From Nocardioides currus (lineage in GTDB: Bacteria; Actinomycetota; Actinomycetes; Propionibacteriales; Nocardioidaceae), in contig NZ_PYXZ01000001.1 in the NCBI RefSeq assembly GCF_003057875.1, forward strand, positions 744,001 through 808,000: a stretch of 64,000 nucleotides of DNA, read 5' to 3'. Every line of letters begins with the position of its first letter. Position 1 is the stretch's first letter. This document shows, in pieces, positions 1-7,419 of the stretch. Position numbers and translations under genes: made by a program. The notes under the pieces were generated by a model. The model searched no databases, had not been told where the DNA came from, and worked only from the letters and a program-made list of their open reading frames with translations.

Positions 1-893
1 TCGTCGACGTCATCCACGAGTCCGGGGCCCTGGCCGGGATCCAGCTGGGACACCCCGGTAGGAAGGCGCGCTCACCCCGCCCCTGGGAGCCGCCGTCGGC
101 CCTGGGACCGGCGGACGACGATCCCGAGTGGCAGCTCCTGGCGCCCAGCGCGTCCCCCGACCACGACGACCGGCTCCCCTGGCGTGTCATGACGCTCGCC
201 GACATCGAACGGGTCCGCCGCTGCTGGCGCGACGCCGTCGAGCGAGCCGACGCCGCGGGCTACGACGTGCTGGAGATCCATGGGGCGCACGGATACCTGC
301 TGCACACATTTCTCTCCCCCGCCTCGAACACTCGCACCGACGACTACGGCGGCTCCTTCGACGCCCGGACCCGGCTCCTTCGCGAGGTGGTCGGCGATGC
401 TCGAGCCGCGTGGCCCGACCACAAGCCGCTGTTCGTCCGCCTGTCCTGTGTCGACGGAGCGGGCTGGACGATCGACGACACGCTCAGGCTCGCGCGCGTC
501 CTGGCCGACCTCGGTGTGGACGTCATCGACTGCTCCACCGGTGGCATCACGGGCTCCTCGCTCGACACGGGAGCACCGCCGTCCTACGGCTACCAGGTGC
601 CGTACGCCGCAGCGATCCGTGAGGCCACGTCGATGCGCACCATGGCGGTCGGGCTGATCGTGCACCCGCGGCAGGCCGACCACATCGTCGGCTCCGGGCA
701 AGCCGATCTCGTCGCGCTGGGCCGGGAGATGCTCTTAAACCCCAACTGGCCGATGGACGCAGCGCAGAAGCTCGGCGCGGACACCGGCTTCTCCTTCCAC
801 GGTCCTCACCTCTCGTACTGGCTGGCCCGCCGTCGGAGGTCGGTGGACGACCTGTTGCCGTCCACGTTCGGCGACCTCGACGACTGGCGCTGA
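1..893 (+). CDS. NADH:flavin oxidoreductase, old yellow enzyme family (5' end missing)
   Basis: The reading frame is open from base 3 to the TGA at 891-893, so the start lies left of the window; about 296 codons are visible. The visible part shows the FMN-barrel signature 'QLGHPGRKA', then 'IHGAHGYLLHTFLSP', the conserved 'NTRTDDYGG' stretch, 'VRLSCVDG' and the late 'LGREMLLNPNWP' segment. This order is typical of the old yellow enzyme / 2,4-dienoyl-CoA reductase barrel (TIM barrel binding FMN, reducing enones with NAD(P)H). No C-terminal FeS or FAD domain follows, so it is a single-domain YqjM-like member. An internal ATG at 189 could be mistaken for the start, but coding similarity clearly extends upstream. 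Its neighbours suggest a role in catabolism of an imported organic acid; substrate unknown. Confidence 0.85.
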   Translation, partial: VDVIHESGALAGIQLGHPGRKARSPRPWEPPSALGPADDDPEWQLLAPSASPDHDDRLPWRVMTLADIERVRRCWRDAVERADAAGYDVLEIHGAHGYLLHTFLSPASNTRTDDYGGSFDARTRLLREVVGDARAAWPDHKPLFVRLSCVDGAGWTIDDTLRLARVLADLGVDVIDCSTGGITGSSLDTGAPPSYGYQVPYAAAIREATSMRTMAVGLIVHPRQADHIVGSGQADLVALGREMLLNPNWPMDAAQKLGADTGFSFHGPHLSYWLARRRRSVDDLLPSTFGDLDDWR

Positions 894-933
894 CGTGCGG
901 CTCGACGCCCGTCGGATGCATCGGCACAGACGG

Positions 934-988
934 TTGACACCGTGTGACGCGCGCCATACGGTTTCTCCCACCCGACCAGACGGTCGGG
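934..988 (+). promoter_or_regulatory. livH operon promoter with overlapping palindromic operator
   Basis: A near-consensus promoter is visible: TTGACA at 934-939, a 17-base spacer, and TACGGT at 957-962, which predicts a transcript start near 969. Directly on the start site lies an inverted repeat at 971-988, arms CCCGACC and GGTCGGG around AGAC. This is the size and symmetry of a TetR-family operator, and its position would block initiation. The inner 14 bases (973-986) match 12 of 14 with a palindrome between the dehydrogenase and MFS genes at 10075-10088. Binding by the TetR protein encoded at 5684 is inference. Confidence 0.65.
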
Positions 989-1022
989 TCATCCCCACCA
1001 CATCTCCCAGCACTGGAGAGTC

Positions 1023-1895
1023 ATGGACCTGTTCCTGACCTGCATCGTCACCGGAGTGACGTTCGGCCTGATCTACGCCCTCGCCGGCGTCGGCCTCGTG
1101 ACGATCTTCCGGACGTCCGGATACGTGAGCTTCGCCCAGGGCGACATCGCCGCGGTCGCGCTCTACATCGGCATCGCCGCCTACACCGCCGATGTCCCCT
1201 ACCCGCTCATGGCACTGATCGTCGTCGGGGCAGCCGGTCTCATCGGCGGTCTCATCGGCGGCCTCATCGTGATCCCCCTCGAGCGACACGGGCTGCTGAC
1301 GGCCGCGCTCGCGACCATCGGCGTCGGCCTGACGATCCAGGGCATCGAGAACGTCACCATCAACCCCGAACCGCGCGCCTTCCCCTCCGCGGGCAGCCGA
1401 GCGGCGTTCGACGTCGGGCCGGTGACCCTGAGCGTCGCGGACGTGACCGCCGCCGTGGTGTGCATCGGCCTCTTCATCGCGCTCGCCCTCTTCTTCCGGC
1501 TCTCGCGCACCGGTACGGCGATGCGTGCGGCCAACGACAACGCCGAGGCCGCGCGCCACATCGGGTTGAGCGCCTACCGGCTCAAGGGCCTGAGCTGGGT
1601 CCTGGGCGGCGCCCTTGCCGGCGTCTGTGGCTTGTTCGTCGCCCCCGCCTACTCCCTGAGCCCGACCAGCGTGAACGCCCTGCTCGTGTTCGGCTTCGCC
1701 ACGGTCGTGCTCGGCGGCTTCGACAGCGTCCTCGGCGCACTGCTGTCCGGGCTCATCATCGGCATCTCGACCAACCTGATCGCCGCCTACGTCGCTCCGG
1801 GCGCCGTCAACTTCGGCATGTACGTCCTGCTTCTCGGCATGCTCCTCGTCCGCCCCTACGGCCTGCTCGGCCAGCGACCGCTCGAAAGGGTCTGA
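1023..1895 (+). CDS. livH: Branched-chain amino acid-type ABC transporter permease LivH
   Basis: 290 residues, the usual length for LivH. Hydrophobic segments run through the whole protein (about eight membrane spans), starting with the conserved 'GVTFGLIYALAGVGLVTIFR' type N-terminus. The segment around residues 160-190, including 'GTAMRAANDNAEAARHIGLS', is the cytoplasmic loop that contacts the ATPases in this family. It starts the operon livH-livM-livG-livF and is the first gene after the promoter at 934-962. The start ATG at 1023 follows a GGAGAG Shine-Dalgarno. HAAT importers of this type carry branched-chain amino acids but also aromatic acids, amides or urea, and the neighbouring catabolic genes suggest a carboxylic acid substrate (inference). 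Confidence 0.9.
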   Translation: MDLFLTCIVTGVTFGLIYALAGVGLVTIFRTSGYVSFAQGDIAAVALYIGIAAYTADVPYPLMALIVVGAAGLIGGLIGGLIVIPLERHGLLTAALATIGVGLTIQGIENVTINPEPRAFPSAGSRAAFDVGPVTLSVADVTAAVVCIGLFIALALFFRLSRTGTAMRAANDNAEAARHIGLSAYRLKGLSWVLGGALAGVCGLFVAPAYSLSPTSVNALLVFGFATVVLGGFDSVLGALLSGLIIGISTNLIAAYVAPGAVNFGMYVLLLGMLLVRPYGLLGQRPLERV

Positions 1896-1897
1896 CC

Positions 1898-2947
1898 ATG
1901 GCGACCATCGTCTCCGAGCCCGACCACGCTCCCGCTCCCGACCGCGCCGTGCGCCTGCGCACGTCCGTCTTCACCGGGCGCGGTGCCCTCCTGCTCCCCC
2001 GCCACGTCACGCTGGTCGCCTTCGCGGTCGCGGTCCTGGTCATCGGGCTCACCGGGTCGGCGTCGACGCGCTACGGACTGATCCTGGCGACCGTCTACGC
2101 GATCGCGATCGTCGGGAACAACGCCATCGCCTCGACGCTCAACGAGATCAACCTGAGCACGACGGCCTTCCTCGCGCTCGGGTCGTACATCACGGCCAAC
2201 GCCCTCGAGCGCGACCAGAACATCGTCGTGTCCCTGGTCCTCGCCGTGGTCGGGTGCGCGGTCGTCGGCTTCCTCGTGGCCATCCCCACCAGTCGACTGG
2301 GAGGCATCCAGACCGCACTCGTCACCTTCGCCCTCGCCTACTCGGTGCTCGACCTCGCCTCCTACCTCAAGGACATCACCGGCGGGGACAACGGCAAGTT
2401 CGTCTTCGTCGACACGACCATCGGCGACTCGGTCATCAGCGGATCCGAACCGGCCATGCTGATCGTCGCCGTGGCGTCGATGGTCCTGGTCGGGCTTGTC
2501 CACCTCAGGACACTGAACAGCCGCGCCGGTCGTATCGCCATCAGCGTGGGCGAGTCCGAGCAGGCCGCCGCGGTGTTCGGGATCCGCACCCGGCTGGTCA
2601 AGGTCCTGGTGTGGACCTACGCGTCGGCGATCTTCGGCTTCGCGGGCTTCCTGCTCGCGCTGACGGTCGGCTTCGTCGCCTCCTCGCAGTGGACGATCAT
2701 GATCGCGATCCTCGTCTTCGTCGGCGGGCTGATCGGCGGGACACGGAGCGTCACGGGCGCGTGGATCGGCGGCATCGTCGTCGCCGGCATGCCGCTGTGG
2801 CTCCAGAACTTCATCCCGGCGAGCTCGACCACGATCGCGTTCGGCCTCGTCCTCCTCGTGGCCCTCCTCGCCGGAGGCAAGGGCCTGTCCGAGCTCGGGG
2901 AGCGACTCGCCATCAACGTGTACCTCCGACGGGAAGGCACCAAGTGA
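1898..2947 (+). CDS. livM: Branched-chain amino acid-type ABC transporter permease LivM
   Basis: Start chosen at ATG 1898, two bases after the livH stop; this gives 349 residues, normal for LivM. The frame is open much further upstream, but that part overlaps livH and is not coding. A hydrophilic N-terminal tail of about 35 residues precedes the membrane spans. The family loop appears as 'GRIAISVGESEQAAAVFGIR', the counterpart of the LivH loop that docks on the ATPase. It forms the membrane heterodimer with LivH. The downstream gene starts at GTG 2944 within the stop codon of livM, so translation is probably coupled. Confidence 0.9.
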   Translation: MATIVSEPDHAPAPDRAVRLRTSVFTGRGALLLPRHVTLVAFAVAVLVIGLTGSASTRYGLILATVYAIAIVGNNAIASTLNEINLSTTAFLALGSYITANALERDQNIVVSLVLAVVGCAVVGFLVAIPTSRLGGIQTALVTFALAYSVLDLASYLKDITGGDNGKFVFVDTTIGDSVISGSEPAMLIVAVASMVLVGLVHLRTLNSRAGRIAISVGESEQAAAVFGIRTRLVKVLVWTYASAIFGFAGFLLALTVGFVASSQWTIMIAILVFVGGLIGGTRSVTGAWIGGIVVAGMPLWLQNFIPASSTTIAFGLVLLVALLAGGKGLSELGERLAINVYLRREGTK

Positions 2948-3771
2948 ACGCACACGTGGAGACCGAGCCGGTCACGGCCCCACCACGCACCGACAGCTCC
3001 GGCGGCCTGGTGGCACAGGGCGTAACGATGCGCTTCGGCGGCAACACGGCTCTCGACGAGGTCGGCCTGACGTTGCCTCGCGGCGAGTGGACCGGACTGA
3101 TCGGTCCCAACGGGTCCGGCAAGACGACCATGCTGAACGTGCTCAGCGGCATCTACGTGCCGCAGGCCGGGCGAACGACCCTCGACGGTGTGGGCATCGG
3201 CTCACTGAGACCCGGTCCGCGGAGCCGGCTGGGAGTCGTCCGGACGTTCCAGCACCCGCAGCTCGCGGAGAGCCTCACCATGTGGGAGAACGTCCTCCTC
3301 GGGGTCGACCTGCGTCGCAGTCGCGACCGGCGGGGCCGGGTCGCATCGGCCGAGGACCCCGTGGCGGTGGCGCGAAAGGTCGTGGACATCTTCGGGTTCA
3401 CCGCGTACGCCGACCACGTCCCGTCCCAGGCGCCCTACGGCGTCCGGAAGATCGCCGAGATCGCCCGGGCCGTGGTCGCCTCGCCCAAGGTGCTGCTGCT
3501 CGACGAGCCCGCCGCAGGACTGAGCAGGGAGGAGCGTCGCGAGCTCATCGCCGCGCTGGCCGTCATCCGTGATGCGCGCCCCGACATGGCCGTGTGCCTG
3601 GTGGAGCACGACATCCGGCTCGTGGCCTCCGTGTGCCCCACCATCCAGGTCCTCAACTTCGGCAAGGTGCTCGCCTCGGGCACCTCGAGCGAGGTGCTCA
3701 AGGACCAGTCCGTCATCGAGGCCTACCTGGGGAAGTCCGCCGCCCGGCTCAACGAAGGGACCACAACGTGA
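2944..3771 (+). CDS. livG: Branched-chain amino acid-type ABC transporter ATPase LivG
   Basis: Start GTG 2944 overlaps the livM stop (GTGA); 275 residues. The Walker A motif 'GPNGSGKTT' is at about residues 54-62 and Walker B is 'VLLLDEPAAGLS', followed by the switch region 'CLVEHDIRL'. The signature region reads 'APYGVRKIAEIARA', the PYG-type variant seen in many LivG proteins rather than LSGGQ. A 25-residue N-terminal extension precedes the nucleotide-binding domain. The C-terminal 'SSEVLKDQSVIEAYLG' tail is typical of LivG. It works with LivF on the inner face of the membrane to drive import. Confidence 0.9.
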   Translation: MNAHVETEPVTAPPRTDSSGGLVAQGVTMRFGGNTALDEVGLTLPRGEWTGLIGPNGSGKTTMLNVLSGIYVPQAGRTTLDGVGIGSLRPGPRSRLGVVRTFQHPQLAESLTMWENVLLGVDLRRSRDRRGRVASAEDPVAVARKVVDIFGFTAYADHVPSQAPYGVRKIAEIARAVVASPKVLLLDEPAAGLSREERRELIAALAVIRDARPDMAVCLVEHDIRLVASVCPTIQVLNFGKVLASGTSSEVLKDQSVIEAYLGKSAARLNEGTTT

Positions 3772-4472
3772 CCACGTTGTCCGTGATCGACCTCCAGGGC
3801 GGCTACCGCGAGTCGGTCCCGGTGTTCTCGGAGGTGGGCTTCGAGCTCGACCGCGGTGCGATCGGCGTGATCGGTCGCAACGGGGCCGGCAAGACCTGCC
3901 TCGCCCAGACCCTGTCCGGCGCCCTGACCACCACGAACGGTTCCATCCTGCTCGGCGGACGCGCCGTCGAGCACCTGTCGCCCCGGGCCCGCGTGAGCGC
4001 GGGGATCTCGCTCGTGCCGGAGGGCCGGCTCATCTTCGGCCAGCTGACCGTCCGCGAGAACCTCGAGGTGGCGGTCCACGCGGCCGGGCGAGGGGAGAAG
4101 CGGATCGCCGCGATGGAGGAGCAGTTCCCCATCCTGGGTCACAAGCGCTCGATGCGCGGCGCATCGCTCAGCGGCGGTGAGCAGCAGCTGCTCGCCATCG
4201 CGCGTGCCCTCGTGCAGGAGCCGACGGTCGTCATCCTCGACGAGCCCTCGCTGGGTCTGTCCCCGATCGCGGTGGACAACCTCACCGTCGCCCTGCGCCA
4301 GGTCCTCGACGAGGGCGAGGTCGCGATGGTCCTCATGGAGCAGAACGGCGAGCTCCTGACCGGCCTGTGCCACTCGGTCCTGCTGATGGACCAGGGGGCG
4401 ATCACCGGGACCCTCGACATGGGCGATCCTGCCGACCAGGACAAGCTGTTCGAGAGCTACCTCGGGGTGTGA
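3768..4472 (+). CDS. livF: Branched-chain amino acid-type ABC transporter ATPase LivF
   Basis: Start GTG 3768 overlaps the livG stop by four bases; 234 residues, the usual LivF length. Walker A is 'GRNGAGKTC' near residue 36, the signature is 'LSGGEQQLLAIARAL', and Walker B is 'VVILDEPSLGLS'. The segment 'VPEGRLIFGQLTVRENL' is characteristic of LivF. It completes the importer. No periplasmic substrate-binding protein gene follows; the operon continues into an alcohol-dehydrogenase-like gene through another GTGA overlap. The binding protein may be left of the window or elsewhere. Confidence 0.9.
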   Translation: MTTLSVIDLQGGYRESVPVFSEVGFELDRGAIGVIGRNGAGKTCLAQTLSGALTTTNGSILLGGRAVEHLSPRARVSAGISLVPEGRLIFGQLTVRENLEVAVHAAGRGEKRIAAMEEQFPILGHKRSMRGASLSGGEQQLLAIARALVQEPTVVILDEPSLGLSPIAVDNLTVALRQVLDEGEVAMVLMEQNGELLTGLCHSVLLMDQGAITGTLDMGDPADQDKLFESYLGV

Positions 4473-5605
4473 GGGCAGGAGTCGCCACCGCAGGCGCACG
4501 ACGGGGTCCGCGGGTCGTCGTCGGGCCCGGCGCCCTGGGCCGCCTCGGAGACGAGCTCGAGCGCGTCGGCACGCACCGGCCCTTGGTCGTCTGCGGCCGG
4601 TCGACCGCGCGCGACACCGCCCTGATGGACGCCCTCGGGGCTGCCTTGCGCGGACGGGCCGTCGAGCTGGTGGATCACGTCCGACCCGACGTGCCCCTGG
4701 AGTCCGTGGAGCGGGTTGCGGACGCCGTCGTCAGCTCCGGTGCCGATGCGTTGGTGGCTGTCGGCGGAGGCGGAGCCATCACGACCGCTCGGGCCGCGAA
4801 CATCGTGGCGCACGAGCGGTCCGGGCTCCTCGACCTGTCGACGCACATCGACGACGAGGGTCGTGTCACCAGCCCGCGCCTCACCGGGCGTCGGCTCCCC
4901 CAGGTCGTCGTCGCGACGACGCCCACGACGGCGGCGCCGAAGGCCGGCGCAGCGGTGACGGTGGACGGCCGTCGTCACGCGTTGTACGACCCGCGCACCC
5001 GGGCCGCCAGCGTGGTCGTCGACAGCACCGTCACCACGGGTGTGCCTCGTGACACAAGAACGGCCGCCGTGCTGAACGCCTACGTGATGGCTGTCGAAGG
5101 ATGGATGTCCCCCCTGCACCACCCGCTGGTCGACGTCACGTTGAGAGGCGCCGTCGCCGAGCTGGCCGAGGCGCTCGCAGCGGCGCTGCGCGGCGAGCCG
5201 GGCACCGACGATCGACCGGTGATCGCCGCGGTCGCCGTGGGGGAGGCGACCGACGTGACCGGCGGTGGGATGACCGCGGCGCTCTCCCACACCATCGGTC
5301 CCCTCGTCGACGTACCCAACGGGATCCTCGACGCCTTGCTGCTGCCCCACGTCGTCGCGGCCTCCGGTCCCGCCCAACGCGACCGGCTCGACGACCTGAG
5401 CAGCACGCTGGGGGCGGACGTGCTCGACGTCGTGCGTCACGCCCTCACGACGGGGTCGAGGTCGACACGCCTGCGCGACGTCGGCCTGCCGGCCGACTCC
5501 GTCGCGGAGGTGGCCCGACGCGCCCTGGACGACGTCTCGGCCTGGACGGACCGCCATCCCGATCCCGGGGCCCACGCGCATCGCATCCTCGCCGCTGCGT
5601 GGTGA
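4469..5605 (+). CDS. Iron-containing alcohol dehydrogenase / maleylacetate reductase family protein with altered metal site
   Basis: Start GTG 4469 overlaps the livF stop (GTGA), so it belongs to the liv operon; 378 residues, close to the 350-390 of maleylacetate reductases. The NAD-binding glycine motif reads 'AVGGGGAITTARA' where the family has GGGS. Aligning the C-terminal half with maleylacetate reductases, the segment 'LSHTIGPLVDVPNG' fits without gaps. The metal-ligand positions of Fe-ADHs (Asp, His, His, His) read Asn, Met, His, Asp here: 'LNAYVMAVEG' replaces the usual N/D-x3-H, and the last His is Asp. The fold assignment is firm; activity as a metal-dependent dehydrogenase is doubtful. 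Maleylacetate reductases act in resorcinol and hydroxyquinol catabolism. Confidence 0.75.
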   Translation: MRAGVATAGARRGPRVVVGPGALGRLGDELERVGTHRPLVVCGRSTARDTALMDALGAALRGRAVELVDHVRPDVPLESVERVADAVVSSGADALVAVGGGGAITTARAANIVAHERSGLLDLSTHIDDEGRVTSPRLTGRRLPQVVVATTPTTAAPKAGAAVTVDGRRHALYDPRTRAASVVVDSTVTTGVPRDTRTAAVLNAYVMAVEGWMSPLHHPLVDVTLRGAVAELAEALAAALRGEPGTDDRPVIAAVAVGEATDVTGGGMTAALSHTIGPLVDVPNGILDALLLPHVVAASGPAQRDRLDDLSSTLGADVLDVVRHALTTGSRSTRLRDVGLPADSVAEVARRALDDVSAWTDRHPDPGAHAHRILAAAW

Positions 5606-5628
5606 ACGGCCGCACCCGACGGCGGCGT

Positions 5629-5659
5629 TAGGGTGGCGCGAGGCACGCGGACACCGTGC
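5629..5659 (+). promoter_or_regulatory. Probable promoter and small inverted repeat before tetR
   Basis: A TAGGGT hexamer at 5629-5634 fits an actinobacterial -10 box and would start transcription near 5641, leaving a leader of about 43 bases with a GGAGGA Shine-Dalgarno at 5670-5675. A small inverted repeat GCACG/CGTGC (5643-5647 and 5655-5659) sits right at the predicted start and could be an autoregulatory site. No clear -35 box is visible. The repeat does not match the CGACC-N4-GGTCG palindromes found elsewhere in the cluster. Confidence 0.35.
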
Positions 5660-5683
5660 GTGGCGAGTCGGAGGAGACAGCAA

Positions 5684-6292
5684 GTGAATGAGCCCGCACG
5701 GCGCGGTCCCAAGTCCGCGGCGCCGCAGAAGCGCGCGGAGATCGTGGCGATCACGGCGAAGATGCTCAACGAGGAGCAAGGCGACCACGTCGTCAACATG
5801 AATGACATCGCGCAGGCCGCTGGCATCGCGAAGCCGACGCTCTACCACTACTTCAAGAGCAAGGAGGAGATCATCTTCTCCATCCACATGACGCTCTTCG
5901 AGCTCATGCGGGACCAGCTGGAGGAGCGCCTCGCGACGGAGTCGCAGCCGGAGGACCAGCTGCGCGGCGTATTCCGCGACATCTTCGCCCAGCTCCACAG
6001 CCACCCCGGCCACACGCGGGTCTTCCGGGAGTACTTCCGCCGACTCAGCCCCGAACGACAGAAGATCGTGCGTGAGCAGGAGGGCGAGTACGAGCGGTCC
6101 GTGCGCAAGATCCTCACGGACGGCGTGGAGCAAGGGGTGTTCAAGGACCTCGACCCGACGCTGGCGTCACTGGCACTGTTCGGCATGGCGTACTGGGCCT
6201 ACGAGTGGTACAACCCGGACGGCCGGATCCCGGCGCAGGACCTCGCGGACCAGTTCTACACCTACTTCGTCTCCGGCATCGGCGCCCGCTAG
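5684..6292 (+). CDS. TetR/AcrR family transcriptional regulator
   Basis: Start GTG 5684 is chosen because GGAGGA lies seven bases upstream and the N-terminus becomes 'NEPARRGPKSA', a short tail before the DNA-binding domain; 202 residues. The helix-turn-helix is clear: 'KRAEIVAITAKMLNEEQGDH' then 'MNDIAQAAGIAKPTLYHYFK'. The C-terminal ligand domain resembles TetR_C members of the FadR/KstR2-like group that sense acyl-CoA compounds. It stands between the liv operon and the ligase gene, and is a good candidate repressor of the palindromes at 971-988 and 10075-10088. The stop codon TAG lies inside the target duplication of the adjacent insertion sequence and was preserved by it. Confidence 0.85.
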   Translation: MNEPARRGPKSAAPQKRAEIVAITAKMLNEEQGDHVVNMNDIAQAAGIAKPTLYHYFKSKEEIIFSIHMTLFELMRDQLEERLATESQPEDQLRGVFRDIFAQLHSHPGHTRVFREYFRRLSPERQKIVREQEGEYERSVRKILTDGVEQGVFKDLDPTLASLALFGMAYWAYEWYNPDGRIPAQDLADQFYTYFVSGIGAR

Positions 6293-7290
6293 GTGTAGTT
6301 CCCCGTGACGTTGTGAATGCGGTCGGCTGGGACGAGGCCTTCGATGCCGGTGTGGGGTCGGTGGTGATTGTAGAAGTGGAGCCAGTCGGCGTAGGTCGCG
6401 GCGCGTGCGGCGTCTGAGAGGTAGATCGCGGCGTAGGCCCACTCGGCGGCGAGGGTGCGGTTGAAGCGTTCGACCTTGCCGTTGGTCTGGGGGCGGTAGG
6501 GCCGGGTGCGGCGGTGCTTCACCTCCTCGCCGAGCGCGGCAGCGAAGGCGTGGGAGCGGTAGCAGGCGCCGTTGTCGGTCATCACGGCCTGCACGCTGAT
6601 CCCGGCGTCGGCGAAGAACGCCTTGGCGCGCAGCCAGAACCCGGCGGCGGTCTCCTTGCGCTCGTCGGGCAGTTGTTCGGAGTAGGCCAGCCGGGAGTGG
6701 TCGTCGACGGCGTGGTGGAGGTACACGTAGCCGCGTGATGCGGGTGCCCCGGCACGGGCCGCACGGTCCGAGACCGACCCGGAGCGACGATCCTGGGCTG
6801 ATCCGCGGCCGAAGGCCCGCCACCCGCCGCCGTCGGGGATCTTGCCGAGCTTCTTGATGTCGACGTGGACCAGGTCGCCAGGCTTGTCAGCTTCGTAGCG
6901 CACCGGTTTGGGCCGTCGGACGGGCAGACCGGTGGCCTGGTCGAGGTGGGCCAACAGCGGCATCGCGTAGCGGGCCAGCACCCGTCCGACCGTGGAACGC
7001 GGGACACCGAGGTGGAACGCGATGCGGTGCGGCCCCCAACGCCGGGTGTGGCGCAGCTTCACGATCCGGTGCTCAAGACTCAGGCTGCAGCGCCGCGGCG
7101 AGGTCTTGGGACGTGAGGGCCGGTCGGTCATCGGCTCACCTCGGCGGTAGCGGTTGGCCCACTTCGACACCGTGGCCGGCGAGACCTGGAACCGTTCAGC
7201 TGCACGCTGCACCGTCCAGTGCTGCTCGACGACCGCCACGGCCAGGCGGCGACGCCCTTCAGGTGTCAGCGGGGCATTAGCGTGGGTCAT
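6289..7290 (-). CDS. IS481-family transposase
   Basis: 333 residues. The N-terminal half holds a helix-turn-helix region ('VQRAAERFQVSPATVSKWAN') and an arginine-rich linker; the C-terminal half is an rve-type DDE core. Catalytic acidic residues are visible in 'LVHVDIKKLGK', 'AVMTDNGACY' and 'NGKVERFNRT'. The frame runs out of the terminal inverted repeat: the last sense codon ACC and the TAG stop use bases 6289-6293, which belong to the duplicated target, so the stop is supplied by the CTAG target. The ATG at 7290 follows a GGAGG that lies in the 3' arm of a strong hairpin (7291-7345). Confidence 0.92.
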   Translation of the reverse strand: MTHANAPLTPEGRRRLAVAVVEQHWTVQRAAERFQVSPATVSKWANRYRRGEPMTDRPSRPKTSPRRCSLSLEHRIVKLRHTRRWGPHRIAFHLGVPRSTVGRVLARYAMPLLAHLDQATGLPVRRPKPVRYEADKPGDLVHVDIKKLGKIPDGGGWRAFGRGSAQDRRSGSVSDRAARAGAPASRGYVYLHHAVDDHSRLAYSEQLPDERKETAAGFWLRAKAFFADAGISVQAVMTDNGACYRSHAFAAALGEEVKHRRTRPYRPQTNGKVERFNRTLAAEWAYAAIYLSDAARAATYADWLHFYNHHRPHTGIEGLVPADRIHNVTGNYT

Positions 7291-7345
7291 GAGGACCTCC
7301 AGTAGGCGGGTTGGTGTGGTAACCCCCTCCGTACTGGAGGTCCTC
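7291..7345 (-). promoter_or_regulatory. RBS-sequestering hairpin upstream of the transposase
   Basis: Bases 7291-7304 and 7332-7345 are a perfect 14-bp inverted repeat (GAGGACCTCCAGTA and its complement) with a 27-base loop. On the minus-strand mRNA the 3' arm contains the GGAGG ribosome binding site and ends directly before the ATG at 7290. A transcript entering from the ligase gene upstream would include both arms and hide the site; a transcript starting inside the loop would lack the 5' arm. This arrangement is known from IS10 and IS50 as protection against read-through expression; here it is inference from sequence. Confidence 0.65.
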
Positions 7346-7419
7346 GCTATCCGTCTACCGTCCGGCGTTCACAACCTCTGTGGGAACTACAGCTAGGCGG
7401 ACCTCCGCACGCGCCGCCC

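Larger units (their letters stand above)
6288..7397 (-). mobile_element. IS481-family insertion sequence, complete, with 6-bp target duplication
   Basis: The element spans 6294-7391 (1098 bp). Its ends are imperfect inverted repeats of about 29 bp that both begin TGTAGTTCCC (left 6294-6322, right 7363-7391 read on the minus strand). The flanking hexamer GCTAGG occurs at 6288-6293 and 7392-7397, a perfect 6-bp target duplication. It fits the NCTAGN target known for IS481 of Bordetella. The element carries one transposase gene on the minus strand. Restoring the site would leave only about 27 bases between the convergent tetR and ligase stop codons. Intact ends and an intact transposase suggest a recent insertion. 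Confidence 0.92.

Noticed and set aside
1856..2953. Long open frame on the minus strand opposite livM
   Set aside because: Asp/Glu/Arg-rich low-complexity translation typical of the antisense of a high-GC membrane protein gene; no family features.
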